A DNA stretch of 64,000 nt from Rhodamnia argentea (Eukaryota; Streptophyta; Magnoliopsida; Myrtales; Myrtaceae). Under the pieces are notes generated by a model that saw nothing but the letters and a program-made list of their open reading frames with translations, searched no databases and was not told the origin of the DNA. Positions 23,501-33,417 of the stretch are shown piece by piece. The stretch spans positions 2,666,001 through 2,730,000 of the forward strand of contig NC_063154.1 in NCBI RefSeq assembly GCF_020921035.1, in the 5' to 3' direction. Made by a program: the position numbers and the translations under genes. Position 1 is the first letter of the stretch. Each line of letters opens with the position of its first letter.

Positions 23501-24674
23501 TGAAATATTAATCAAAATAAGCTAGAATTATCGAAATGACTAAACATGGGAGAAAAGATATATGTCGATCTTTGATATTGTAATCAATGTACTAGGTACA
23601 AGGGAAAGCATGCCCTCCCTTCTCCTAATACTGTTGATTGATCAAAATTCAGGATGTGGCCATTCATCATTCCTTCCTCCTCAGCTCTTCCCTCAAATCC
23701 AAACAGAATACCCGGGGGTATAGTCAAATAAAAAAAAAAAAAAAACTTCAAAAAAAAAAGCGCTTCTCCTGCAGAACAACAGAATGCCCAAAGACAACTT
23801 ACATCTACTCCACAGATTCAAACCTTACCCTTTTTACCTCCAATCCTCCTCTTCTAAGTCATGAAAGCATTCTACCGAAAAGGAAAAATGGAAAAAAAGT
23901 CATGAAAGCAGTACAACATTCAACAAGAGATTAAGTTCAACGTTTTCCCTGCTTCAGCAACATCAGCAACGTTGATTGAAATAAAAACATCACCTCCCAC
24001 ATCATTTTCCCATCACGCTGACCCTCTCCAACCATTCAACATATCAATAGCCGTGGCAAGCACCTCATCAATCTACAATCCTCTCTGGCTGACTTATCAA
24101 GGAAATTGCACTTTCTAACGACAACTAAGGGTACACCAGAAATCCTATCATCCCAAATACTAATAAGCATAATCAAACACCGCCAGCTCCAAAGTTTTAC
24201 ACTGCCGCGCATAGACAAAGCGCAACTCAGAGACGAAAAAAATCAGTCCTTCCCGCACGAAAATGGAGGCAAAAAAAGAGAGAATTTGGTGAAATTTCTT
24301 CTTGGATTGTGCCCTTTTTCCATCAAGCGCTGACTAAAAAGTACAATGTGTGCATCCCTCGAAAGAGCTGTTTATTTTAAAACGGATCCGGTTGCAAATA
24401 TTGGCAAAGGTCCTGTTGAAAGAGCAAGCCAAGGAAAAACACCAGAAAATCCCACTTTCTTACTCACCACAGAAATTAGATGCTGGCCAAGCTAAGTCAA
24501 ACCTGTAGATGAAGGCAGCCCAAAAAAAAAAAACAAAAACAAGAACAAGAACAATCACGTTCGTATCCTACCTCTGCTAATGAGATGTGCAGTTTCCGGG
24601 ATCTCAACGCCCTCAAAATGATCTTCATCATGGACCTTCCTTGGACCCACTTCACCACCTCCCTCCATTGTCAT
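20584..24674 (-). CDS. ProT: Proline/compatible-solute transporter, ProT family (AAAP superfamily); 7 exons
   Basis: Exons on the minus strand are 24674-24572, 23467-23243, 23157 region corrected to 23147-23053, 22778-22589, 21844-21720, 21330-21115 and 20961-20584. All introns are GT..AG and all phases fit, giving 443 residues, close to the ~440 usual for ProT proteins. Family blocks appear in order: VEIPETAH before the first membrane helix, [62 protein letters not shown] helix, [45 protein letters not shown], and [20 protein letters not shown]. ProT carriers import proline, glycine betaine and GABA with protons at the plasma membrane. I start at the first in-frame ATG (24674); the acidic GAA-repeat frame upstream has no ATG. 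A 3' stub of a paralogue lies at 5328-5568. Confidence 0.93.
22097..22232. repeat. 68-bp tandem duplication in ProT intron 4
   Basis: Two consecutive units (22097-22164 and 22165-22232) both run from GACAAGTTCAAGCAGAGAGA to a CATGTATAATCAA or ATGTATAATCAA block. It lies inside an intron with no effect on the coding sequence. Confidence 0.85.
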
Positions 24675-24680
24675 TTGCTC

Positions 24681-24716
24681 CTTCTCTTCTTCTTCTTCTT
24701 CTTCTTCTTCTTCTTC
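24681..24716. repeat. CTT/GAA microsatellite in the ProT 5' leader
   Basis: About twelve CTT units lie immediately upstream of the chosen ProT ATG. On the gene strand this is a GAA run that would read as poly-Glu if translated, but no ATG precedes it in frame. Confidence 0.9.
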
Positions 24717-25600
24717 ACCAACTCCACCGCCACTTCCCAGGAGCAATTCCTCCGCCTCCTCCAATATGCCGGTTCTTGTTGTCAGAGCCAGCGTATCTCG
24801 CCCCTGCCCTCCCCACTCTCGTATTTAAAAGCGAGAATTGATCGCAGCCAGCAGAAAAACCACCCCGAAAAAGAAATTTCAACCCAAGAAGAAAGTTGCC
24901 GAAGGAAACTGAAAATAGCAGCCACAAATTGGAAAGCTCATAACTTTACGATTATTTACTCAATGGCGTCCTCAGAAAAACAAAAAAAAGCGAGACCCTT
25001 CACTTTTTCCCTATCCGCCCCGCCCTGTATTTGCATATTTGCCCATCACAGAGAGAGAGATAGAGAGAGACAGAGAGAGATATGTGCGCTGCGCACTTCC
25101 CAAAAATTCGCGCAGTGTTTTGGGAATGGTCGCAGAGCTTCGAAATTTCCCGGGTCGCTAACAAGGATCACTTCCTCCCCCTCTCCCCCGGAATCATGGG
25201 CTCTCGGATTTTCGACAGCGATGAGATCGGGATTCGTTACTTTCGGTCGGGCCGACGCGGGAGGAGGTCATGGTCGATTTTCCTGATCTACGGACGATCG
25301 GACGCCATGTCATGTGGAGCGTTGGAATACTCCCTCCGCACCCTGCAGCAGAATGCCACGGGTCAGCCAATAGGAATTACGCACGCTGGCTAAAAACCAA
25401 AAATGATATAATTAAGAGCGATTTTCTCACGTTAATCATACTTAGTACTTACTGCTCCTATTAGTTTTATTTTTTATTGTTTGGTACACTTCGGGACTGA
25501 TGTCTCCGAGGCAAACGGCGGGCTAATAGAAAGCTGACACGTGCGGCAAAAAAAAAGGCTGAGAGGAGAGCAGATATTTTATTTGACTTTTAAATTTTTT
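24717..25600 (-). promoter_or_regulatory. ProT upstream region
   Basis: This is the divergent side of the ProT gene. It includes a GA-type microsatellite (25048-25081), GC-rich leader-like sequence to about 25390, and a GACACGTGC motif near 25536 that contains an ACGTG core known from ABA/stress-responsive promoters. The open plus-strand frames here have no recognisable domain. Confidence 0.35.
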
Positions 25601-28600
25601 CGATATTTCAACTGACCATAAAGATTTATGGGCATATTTGAATATTATCACTTACGCAACGATTTTGGGGGAAAGGTCAAACACAAGGACAAATAATTTC
25701 CTCGTCCCTCTTATTTAGTTCTATATATTCTCCGTCTTCTTTATCGGCGATTATTGAATCATGTATCGTTATAATTGAAGGTCAAATAGGAGTTGCTTGT
25801 ACTAGTATTAAGGAACTAATTGAGATGTCGGATTTGTCAATGAGAGACAGGTGGCGGGTTGTGGAAGTTTCCTCCATGGATGGAGAAGAAAAGTGCAGGT
25901 GACTCTCGGAAGCTGAAGAAGGAGCATGCTTGACGCAAAGTGACAAGCGCCCGTCTCATGAAGTACTCCGTGAGTTGAATTGCTCTAGCGTCAAACATTA
26001 GTGGAGTTGAGAAGGACGTAAACCCACCTTAGACAGGGAAAATTCTTTCAATTTTCCGGTCATGCGGCTCATGAGAAAGACGTTTTAAGTTGCAACCGTG
26101 CACAAGACAATCACGGCTTGAAAAAGTCGATTCTTACTAAAAGAAGGTACCGAAATTCAGGCGAAAAAAGTTATTCGGACGAGCATCACGCGAAACAACA
26201 TGATCGATCGTTTTTTTAGCTCTTGTACCAATCATCTTTTCTATGTATATGTGTGCGCGTGCGGTGCTCACGGGAATCGAACTCTTGACTTGACGTTCTT
26301 TGACCCTATTTCCCAATCTCTTTATCAACAGGGTAGTATGTCTGTTGGCAACGTGATTGATTGGTTTCACAGCGTCGGTGTTGCAAGCGCTATGTACTTT
26401 TTCAATCCAACGACTCTGATCAGGATATAAAATGATAAAAAAAAAAACACCGTATTCTAATGAAATTTTTAATAACGAACACGCGTATCCCTTGCATGGA
26501 GGCGAAAGGTTTGCCCTCAACTGTCAATTCGATGGGGTCCTTTTCTTCCACACCAAGGAGAAGTCAATGGTATTGTTCACTGGGTGGACTGACTTTCAAA
26601 GCAATCATTCACGGGGATTTCGTTATTCTTAAAAATCTTAAAAATGAGGACACTTTGGAGATAATCGTGTCATCCAGCATTATTAATCTCAATTATTCGG
26701 CTTCATGGATTTGGACCGTTGTTTAAAAAACTGAAGCAAAACTAGTGGCGCAAATCCACCGACGATCCTGGCCAGACAACGCCCCTCCACTACAAAAAGG
26801 GAGAGCACCATTGTTTGATGTTGAGCAATGACGCTGTATATACTTTCTGTAAAGAAGACAGAGGACTATTACATTATTGTTGCCACATTATTGCGAAGAA
26901 CTCGACGAGTCGTACAAAGATGCTCGAGCGTTTGCTGGATCTATTATTCTTCGAACATCGTGGCGGAGGCGAGAATTTAGGGCAAAGAGCCCGTCTTTTC
27001 GAGGTTGCATCGAGAGTCCGCTGCTTTATATAATATGTATAAGCGGGGAGTAATTTTTCCACTTCCTAAAACTGGTTTCGTATGGCATAAAGCAGCAAAA
27101 ATATCAGCATCAATCAGTTTCGCCTTTCCGGTGAAATTAAGTCGGATCCATTCTCGTGTGTCAGCGCAATCCACGGTCATTGAAGAGTTACGTCTTCTCT
27201 TCGGATAACATGACAATTAGGCACTTTTAACCTATATGCCCTTTGTGATTCAGTTTTCATTAAGGCCCCCCAACCTGGAGGAGACGGTGAATCCTTGACC
27301 GATACATTCGTGCATACCAATTACGGAGCGAAACCGACTGTGACGGATTCTCGTCCGCGGAGAGGAGGCTTTTGCTTTCTTGAGGGATCAAATTCTCCGT
27401 TCTGAGCTATGCGTCCCGAACCCTCAACCCACTCGTTTGTGGCGAGGCCAACGCGCTAGTGTCCTGAAGAAGAATCTTTAACAAAATGCTCGGACAGGGA
27501 CAGGGACAGGGCAACGACCGGATGAGAGCGACCTAGATATGCAAACCAATTATTGAGATTGTCCTGTCGCCTATAATCTCGGACAGATGGCCACAGGGCA
27601 GGACAAATTGAAGTTGTGAATGTGCTCTTCTGGCCAACATTAGAGTGGCGGATGGTGACGGCCCAAGAACATCTGCAAATGGAGATGTCCCTTCTAGTAG
27701 CTGCAAGGAGGAGGAATTTATATCTTGGTAGGTACGAGAATAGATACGAGTAAGGATAGGATCGTGTGTTCAGGACTGATACCGTGACCTTTTTCGTGTT
27801 TCTTGTTCTTTCGCCAGACATAGTAGTCCTTAAATTGTTCGTTCCTTTTCTATGATATCGTTTCTTGGTTCAACAAGAAGGGCCTCTAGGGGTCATCGAG
27901 CCACCGATTGTCCGATACGCCCTCGCTGCGTGTTGTGCTCAAGTGTGTATTTTTGTTGTAATTCCTAAAACAGAGCATCCCATCAATCCTCTTAAGAACA
28001 GTTTCTCCAACTGCCCCCTCAACAAGGCTCGAGATACTAACCATTGAAATTTCCAAGTGACCATACAAAGAACAGATAGACGTATTTCTCTAGTGGGCCT
28101 TGTGAGCCCGCACTCCTCACTGGGTCAACTCCTAACTCGACATTCTTCTTCATTTAAGGCCCGCAAAAGGATACATAGATGGAAGTAAACCATTTTCCAT
28201 TTCGATGGACCCTACTGTAGGCTACACACCACAGCTCATCAGCCGTCAGTTAAGATATTTCAAACAGCTTGACATAGCAAACTCCACCAGATTTATTTAT
28301 CATATCATTACGCATAAGTAAATGGTGCAACAAATGATCCGTGGATCGAAGTTTACTTGTTTTCCCTCAGGCTGCCTAAACATTACGAGAAGTGGAGACA
28401 GAGAACAAGAAGTTGATTCGAAACGAATTTGGTCAAATAGAAACTTCTCGTCTCATCAAAAAGTGGAAAAGCAACATTTACCCCAGCATCACAGCTGAGG
28501 CATACCTCACTAAATTCCTGTCGTTTATTCCAGTCTCAACCCACGAACTGTCATGATGATGGTTGATAAATAAGAAAGGGTAGAACTCCGCATAGAGAAC

Positions 28601-29101
28601 ACAGATTCTCATGGAGTAGCCACATTTTTCTACACCGTATTGAAGTTTCTTCCTCAGGGGCTGCAGAAGTAGACATCGGATGTGGACATGCACCCGAGAA
28701 GTTTCAAGAACAAAGCCAGGCTCACCAACAAGGGAAGAAGAAAGAATAAGCGAAATGCTTGGGGGGAAACGGGGGGGGGAGAAAGAGGTCAAAGGAAAAA
28801 AGTGATGCATCTAACATTTGTAACCAGATAGAAAACAAGAACATGAAACTTCTGCAGCTACAGAAAATGCACTGACTTCTCTTGGCACAGTTCAAACGAA
28901 AGGATAACTCGTTCACACGATCACAAACTGCCACAAGCAGCTACACACCGTGGTATCTAATCCTACTTAGAACACCTAAACATATTTGCCTAATCTCCAC
29001 AAGGCCCGACAGGAGCTACAAGTTCACTAGGTCTGTAAAGCAAAATGAAAAGGTACAAACATTACCCGAGGCCAACATGTACATAAAGTTCAGATCATAT
29101 C
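25601..29101. other. Gene-poor stretch
   Basis: I read both strands and see no recognisable gene, RNA or complete transposon. Short frames (for example 27456-27821 minus) lack domains and have no intron-consistent partners. The last ~600 bases before 29102 are probably the 3' UTR of the minus-strand lectin gene. Confidence 0.4.
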
Positions 29102-30145
29102 TCAATGCTTACCACCTTCGGCGTCCTTCCCCTCGACCACATTGATCTTTTCATACTTGAAGTCCGCAGGATGCACGGGACATTCCACCGGAAATACGGT
29201 GTGCCTGTTAGCAAAAAATGCCCACAGAAAGAGCCCCAAGAATGCCAATAACGCTCCACATCCTGTGGCAAAAATCACCCCAGCAAGAATCACCAAAGGG
29301 CACTTGCCTTTCTTGTGCAACTTTCCGTGCTCGCTAGCATAGCCATGCGGATCAGCAGGTAAAGAATGCATGGACATCGCAACTTTCCTCAGCTTAAACC
29401 TCCATGAGTATATGCTGATAGTCTGCGATGAATCGCCATTCGACGAGCTTATACCAACATAAACATCCTTGTGTCTCCACATTCGCAACAAGTCGATTGA
29501 GTATGCAATAATTGGATCGTATGGTCTTGGATCCCCAAACTTACTCAGTCTAACCTCAAGTCTTTTCGAGCTCCCGTCATAATCCACCCAAGACTTCAAT
29601 TTCTCTCCACTACTCAGTACTAAACCTATAGACGACGCATTCCAGACGCTAACAGATCTGAAATTGCCCAAATCTACACCTACATGGTTCGCATTCACGT
29701 CCCCTACTTCTTCATTCATCGAAGTATCGTACTCAACGCCGACGAATCTGTGATCCCCAGAGAGACCGAACGCTTCCGCTCCAAGCTTAAAATCCCTAGG
29801 GAAAAGCACAAGAGCGAGGCCGTCGCTGTTACCAGGTGAGATCGAGAAGGCGAACTCGGACGAGAACGACGTCGGAGAAGCCGAGCTAGGGTCGACGAAT
29901 TGGAAGGGCATCGGCCACTGGAGGAAGCCGGAGCTGGAAGCCGAGGGCCGGGTGACTTGCACGTGAGACCCGGCGCCGGCTAAAGTGGCGTCGCCGAGGA
30001 GTGAGATGCCATCGTCGAAGTCGGGGAGGCCGACTAGGGTTTTGGGCATGAGAAAGAGAGAGACGGAGACCCTGGCTAGAGCAAGCAAGGGGACAATGTG
30101 GACGATCAGGAGGCGAGAGAAGGAGAAGGTGGAAGGTCTAGACAT
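29102..30145 (-). CDS. Legume-type (L-type) lectin-domain membrane protein without a kinase
   Basis: A single-exon gene of 347 residues. I start at ATG 30145; the frame remains open upstream but without ATG. An N-terminal signal peptide (about 1-31) is followed by an L-type lectin domain (about 32-255) with motifs such as SFSSEFAFSI, DGLALVLFP, FVGVEYDTSMNEEVGDVNANHVGVD (positions about 140-165 of the protein) and KSWVDYDG. Then comes a membrane helix (about 282-312) and a 35-residue tail. Asp and Asn of the DVNANHVGVD region correspond to the metal and sugar-binding loop of legume lectins. Lectin receptor kinases share this ectodomain, but here the protein ends shortly after the membrane. 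By family knowledge a cell-surface carbohydrate or ligand-binding role is likely; the ligand is unknown. Confidence 0.85.
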   Translation of the reverse strand: MSRPSTFSFSRLLIVHIVPLLALARVSVSLFLMPKTLVGLPDFDDGISLLGDATLAGAGSHVQVTRPSASSSGFLQWPMPFQFVDPSSASPTSFSSEFAFSISPGNSDGLALVLFPRDFKLGAEAFGLSGDHRFVGVEYDTSMNEEVGDVNANHVGVDLGNFRSVSVWNASSIGLVLSSGEKLKSWVDYDGSSKRLEVRLSKFGDPRPYDPIIAYSIDLLRMWRHKDVYVGISSSNGDSSQTISIYSWRFKLRKVAMSMHSLPADPHGYASEHGKLHKKGKCPLVILAGVIFATGCGALLAFLGLFLWAFFANRHTVFPVECPVHPADFKYEKINVVEGKDAEGGKH

Positions 30146-30414
30146 GGCTATGCGTTCAGGCGTCGGAGTGGATGGTCGCTTGAAGCGATCAGGTGGTTTC
30201 ACTTTCAGTTGCAGAGAGCAGAGAGGAAATGTAGAAGAAAGAAGCACGACAGGAACAAGACGAGCGTGGCCGATTCCCGCGCGTGGATTTCACTTCCTTC
30301 TTTTGCGCGTGGGTTGGCAGTACGGATTGAACAACTCTGCCTAGTCCCATTGGTTCATGTGCCTGCGAATCTGGGCCTGGCCCTGCCATTGACTTAACAA
30401 TAAGGCCGTTCTCT

Positions 30415-30427
30415 TTGACCCGGTCAA
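30415..30427. promoter_or_regulatory. Palindromic W-box pair upstream of the lectin gene
   Basis: TTGACCCGGTCAA, two inverted TTGACC/GGTCAA cores that overlap by sharing the centre, lies 270 bases upstream of the lectin ATG. WRKY factors bind TTGAC cores, so defence-linked control is a reasonable inference only. Confidence 0.4.
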
Positions 30428-31041
30428 TGGGCGGACCGGACCTTGCACCGGTCCAAAATCCTTGCCCCTTTTGAATCGTGATTAGAGGCGAGCATCTGAT
30501 TCCCGATCCAATTCGGGAATCACCCGAATTGGATCGAACCATTCATGAGTTAAAACCATAGGAATCCATTCTGTTCCAAAGTTAATCCTCTTGGCTGCTC
30601 GTGTAAAACCGGTTCTTTTACGGGTTCTAATCTTATTTAAAAGAGAAATATATAAGTTGTTGCAAAATACTTTTGATCCTAAGTGACTCGGAAAGTCTTG
30701 AGGTGCTACTACCATTTTGTTGAGAGAAGTTAATGTATCAATTCTACTAGATATAATTGAAATGGTTTAAAAATAAAAGAAAATACTTGCGATATAGTCC
30801 TCGAGCCTACCTTGAAACATGCCTGGAAGTTGGAAACCGACCACTTCTAAGGTGTCTCGTGATTTTAAAGACCTAAATTCAATCCTAACCGAGTAGGTAC
30901 AATGTTTTTTTCATCGAAAACCGATACACCTAAACCCGATCATTCAACTTGCAATTAAGAAATCTAAAATCTTCAACATGAAATAGTTAGATCTAGGCCG
31001 GTTGAGCCATGAAGAGAGCAGTTTATGGCATGTATTTAACA
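30428..31041. other. Intergenic, no gene seen
   Basis: AT-rich DNA containing AATTGGATCGAACC and ACCGGTTCTTTTACGGGTTC blocks that look like retroelement debris. No frame or boundary could be supported. Confidence 0.35.
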
Positions 31042-31436
31042 CTTTTGAAGCAGAAATCCATTTGATAACGTAATTTCCAAAGTAGAAATTTGTTGATTAC
31101 TCAAATTCATTTTTTTTTTCTGAAGTAATTTTTTTACTTTAGAAATTATTTTTTACCCACTTTCAAAATTAAAAAAAAAAGTTAGAGAAGTTTAAATCTC
31201 TCAACATCAATATCTCTCTCACTTCATCCTAGCTCTCTCTCATTTTGACTTATTTTCATTCTTAGCACTTCTCTCTCTCTTCACCGCGATACTCGCTCTC
31301 AACCACACCTCCGATGTTGCCACCCATCGCCTATCACCATCGCCAACCGCCGGCCCCCTCTCCTCGGGTCGCCATGTCCGATCGACGGAGTAAAAAAACA
31401 AATAATAAGTTTTTTTTATTTTTAAAAAGAAAAATA

Positions 31437-31705
31437 GGAGGACGTAATGGATTTTGAAATTTATAAACATTCTCCAAAAAATATACTATTAATAATCCCG
31501 CAGGTACCGAAACCATTAAAAGAACGCCCAATAATTTTATAAAGTATTGTAAGAAGTATTTGAAATGCAGGAAAGAAATACCGTTTGGGTAATATTCCTA
31601 AAGGAGTTGCAAATGTATTTGCGGGTTCACCAATCGTTGATGGTTCTAGAACCGCTAAGCCTACGTTACACACAATAGTACCTACGATTACCACTAGAAA
31701 AATAT
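31437..31705 (-). pseudogene. petD: Nuclear plastid DNA: petD fragment
   Basis: Read minus, two adjacent frames spell conserved blocks of cytochrome b6-f subunit [34 protein letters not shown] and, after a frameshift near 31530, [13 protein letters not shown] and [11 protein letters not shown]. The fragment covers roughly the middle half of PetD and is mutated and frameshifted, so it is not functional in the nucleus. Plastid membership is by recognition of these motifs. Confidence 0.85.
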
Positions 31706-31910
31706 ATAAATGATTTGATACAAAAGGATTTTTTTAATGAACGTGTCACAATTAATTACTCCTATTTTTTTTTTCAAAAACGAAGAAAGAGATTCAATTT
31801 TCTCCCCCATTTACTACTGCTACGAAGAATCAAATTATCACTATATTTATTCCTTTTTCTACTTCTTCTTCCAACTGCAGGATAACCCCACGGGGTTGGG
31901 GTTTTTTTTA
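31706..31910 (-). pseudogene. rpl2: Nuclear plastid DNA: start of rps19, spacer and 3' end of rpl2
   Basis: Read minus, the segment contains a mutated rpl2 end (corresponding to the GYPALGRRTRKRKKYSDNL region) followed by the short spacer and the beginning of rps19 (GTGACACGTTCATTAAAAAA). rpl2 and rps19 are neighbours in this order in plastid genomes. It directly abuts the petD fragment, which is several kilobases away in plastomes, so two plastid pieces were joined. Confidence 0.8.
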
Positions 31911-32548
31911 TAATTTTAAAAATTAAAAATGATTAAAATAATTTCAATTGCTTGAGAGTGTTTTAGCAATATCATTTTCTTAATAAATTATAAAAAATAA
32001 ATATTCTATGATTTGGTTAAATATATAAGTATTTAAGTAATACGGGGTTGAGTATGGGTTGGGTCGAGTATGGGTCATTAAATATGTACTATATGAAAAT
32101 GGGTCAAAACGGGTTAAATGGATCGGACCACATTCGACCAAACCTAAACCCGATCCGATCCACCCACTCGACACATCCGGGCACAAGCGAAAAGACATTG
32201 AAACTATCAATGGTTTTAGCATGGATATACGAGCTCGGTCATCATATTCATTAATGTAATTTTCCCATAAAATTGATCCCCAAAATTATAAGTAAATCCG
32301 TCGGCATTTACATTTCACTTCGCTTGAACAATATGCATTTTAGTTTAGGATCGATAATTTTTCATAGAATTTTTTGTGTTAATAATATTTCTGAAGTAGA
32401 AATTTTCAATCGTTACAAAACAAATTTATGTTCCAAAAGCAGAAATTTTGTTAGTTATCAAACGAATTTCTTTAATTAGAAATCAACTTATGCTAAAAAA
32501 TAAAAGTAGAAAAGTCAACTTAGAACTTTATTTCTGAAGCAGAAGTGT

Positions 32549-33417
32549 TGCCACGTGCGCCCTTAATCATGTTAGAATTTGAATGAAAAATTGATGTCTG
32601 TGAATTGTAAGCTTACTTGATTAATCTCTCTTATTTATACAGTTTTGAATCCTCTCTCCCTTATTAACTAGATCAGTTATAAGACAAGTACCAAAATCAA
32701 TACCTAGCCAAAGTTAGAATGCGATTTTGATTCTCTAGTTCTTAACTTCGAAATTTTGGACTGGGGAGAGGCTCAGATTTTCATTTTCACTTTCACAACG
32801 TTGCCAAACATGGCCAATCCGGTAACATAGGATCGACGGATGGAATTGGGCGGGGCGAAAACTTTGTAAATCTGACCGTCCAAATCTATTCGATTAGATA
32901 CTCCCCGCGCACGCAAGAGAGTTTCCCTTTGGGCGGGATGAGTTAGACCGCTCTCGGCCTTCCAAGGGGGCGAAATGGCCGATTTACCCCTGAGCGAGAG
33001 GGAGTCTCCCCAGTTTTTCATATATGAGCGAGGGCGATATCCTGGGTGGTGGTGGTGGCGGCGGCGGCGGCTACCATACCAGGCGATCAGAAAAGAGCAA
33101 AAACGGTCGTCTTCCTTCTAGGGCTCCTTCGTCTCGTCGCGCCACGTTGATGGCCGGTGCCTCATATGGTAATACAGCTCAAGATTTTTCACGAGCATCT
33201 TCCTCCTCGACGTCGTCCTCATCATCATCATCATCCTCATCCTTGGCAATGCTCTCTTTAATGACATTCCTCACTTTGAAAATCCGAAACCGGCAACTAT
33301 GTCAATCACTCCTTCCAATTCATATGCCACATTCGTATTGCTTCGTCTGCCACCCGAGAGGAAACCAGAAAACCACCTCCAGTTTCCTCATCACGTCTCA
33401 AACCCTAGCATCGTGCA
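32549..33417 (+). promoter_or_regulatory. MYB upstream region with overlapping upstream ORF
   Basis: No separate gene is supported. GGT/GGC (33043-33072) and TCA/TCC (33199-33245) simple repeats lie in the leader region. An ATG at 33024 opens a 155-codon frame of low-complexity Gly and Ser runs that ends at 33491, past the MYB start and in a different frame. If the transcript begins upstream of 33024, this frame would compete with MYB translation. Confidence 0.4.

Larger units (their letters stand above)
31042..32548. mobile_element. Large foldback element with imperfect long inverted ends
   Basis: The left end (AACACTTTTGAAGCAGAAAT, then TTTGATAACG and AAAGTAGAAATTTG) is mirrored at the right end by the complements of CAAAAGCAGAAATTTTG, TTATCAAACG and TGAAGCAGAAGTGTTG. 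The centre contains CT-rich DNA and a block of plastid DNA (below). No transposase seen. The class (Mutator-like or unclassified foldback) and target duplication are undetermined. Confidence 0.45.

Noticed and set aside
24672..24764. Longer ProT N-terminus starting at 24764
   Set aside because: The codon there is TTG, not ATG; the first in-frame ATG is at 24674.
24585..25286. 233-codon plus-strand frame across ProT exon 1 and leader
   Set aside because: Antisense to a well-supported exon with poly-Phe from the CTT run; no recognisable domain.
26265..26290. GGGAATCGAACTC motif resembling part of a tRNA T-loop
   Set aside because: No matching acceptor, D or anticodon stem around it.
26785..26800. 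CACTACAAAAA motif resembling a CACTA transposon end
   Set aside because: No inverted partner end or 3-bp target repeat found nearby.
30146..30247. Longer lectin protein starting at 30247
   Set aside because: That codon is GTG; the ATG at 30145 starts directly before a good signal peptide.
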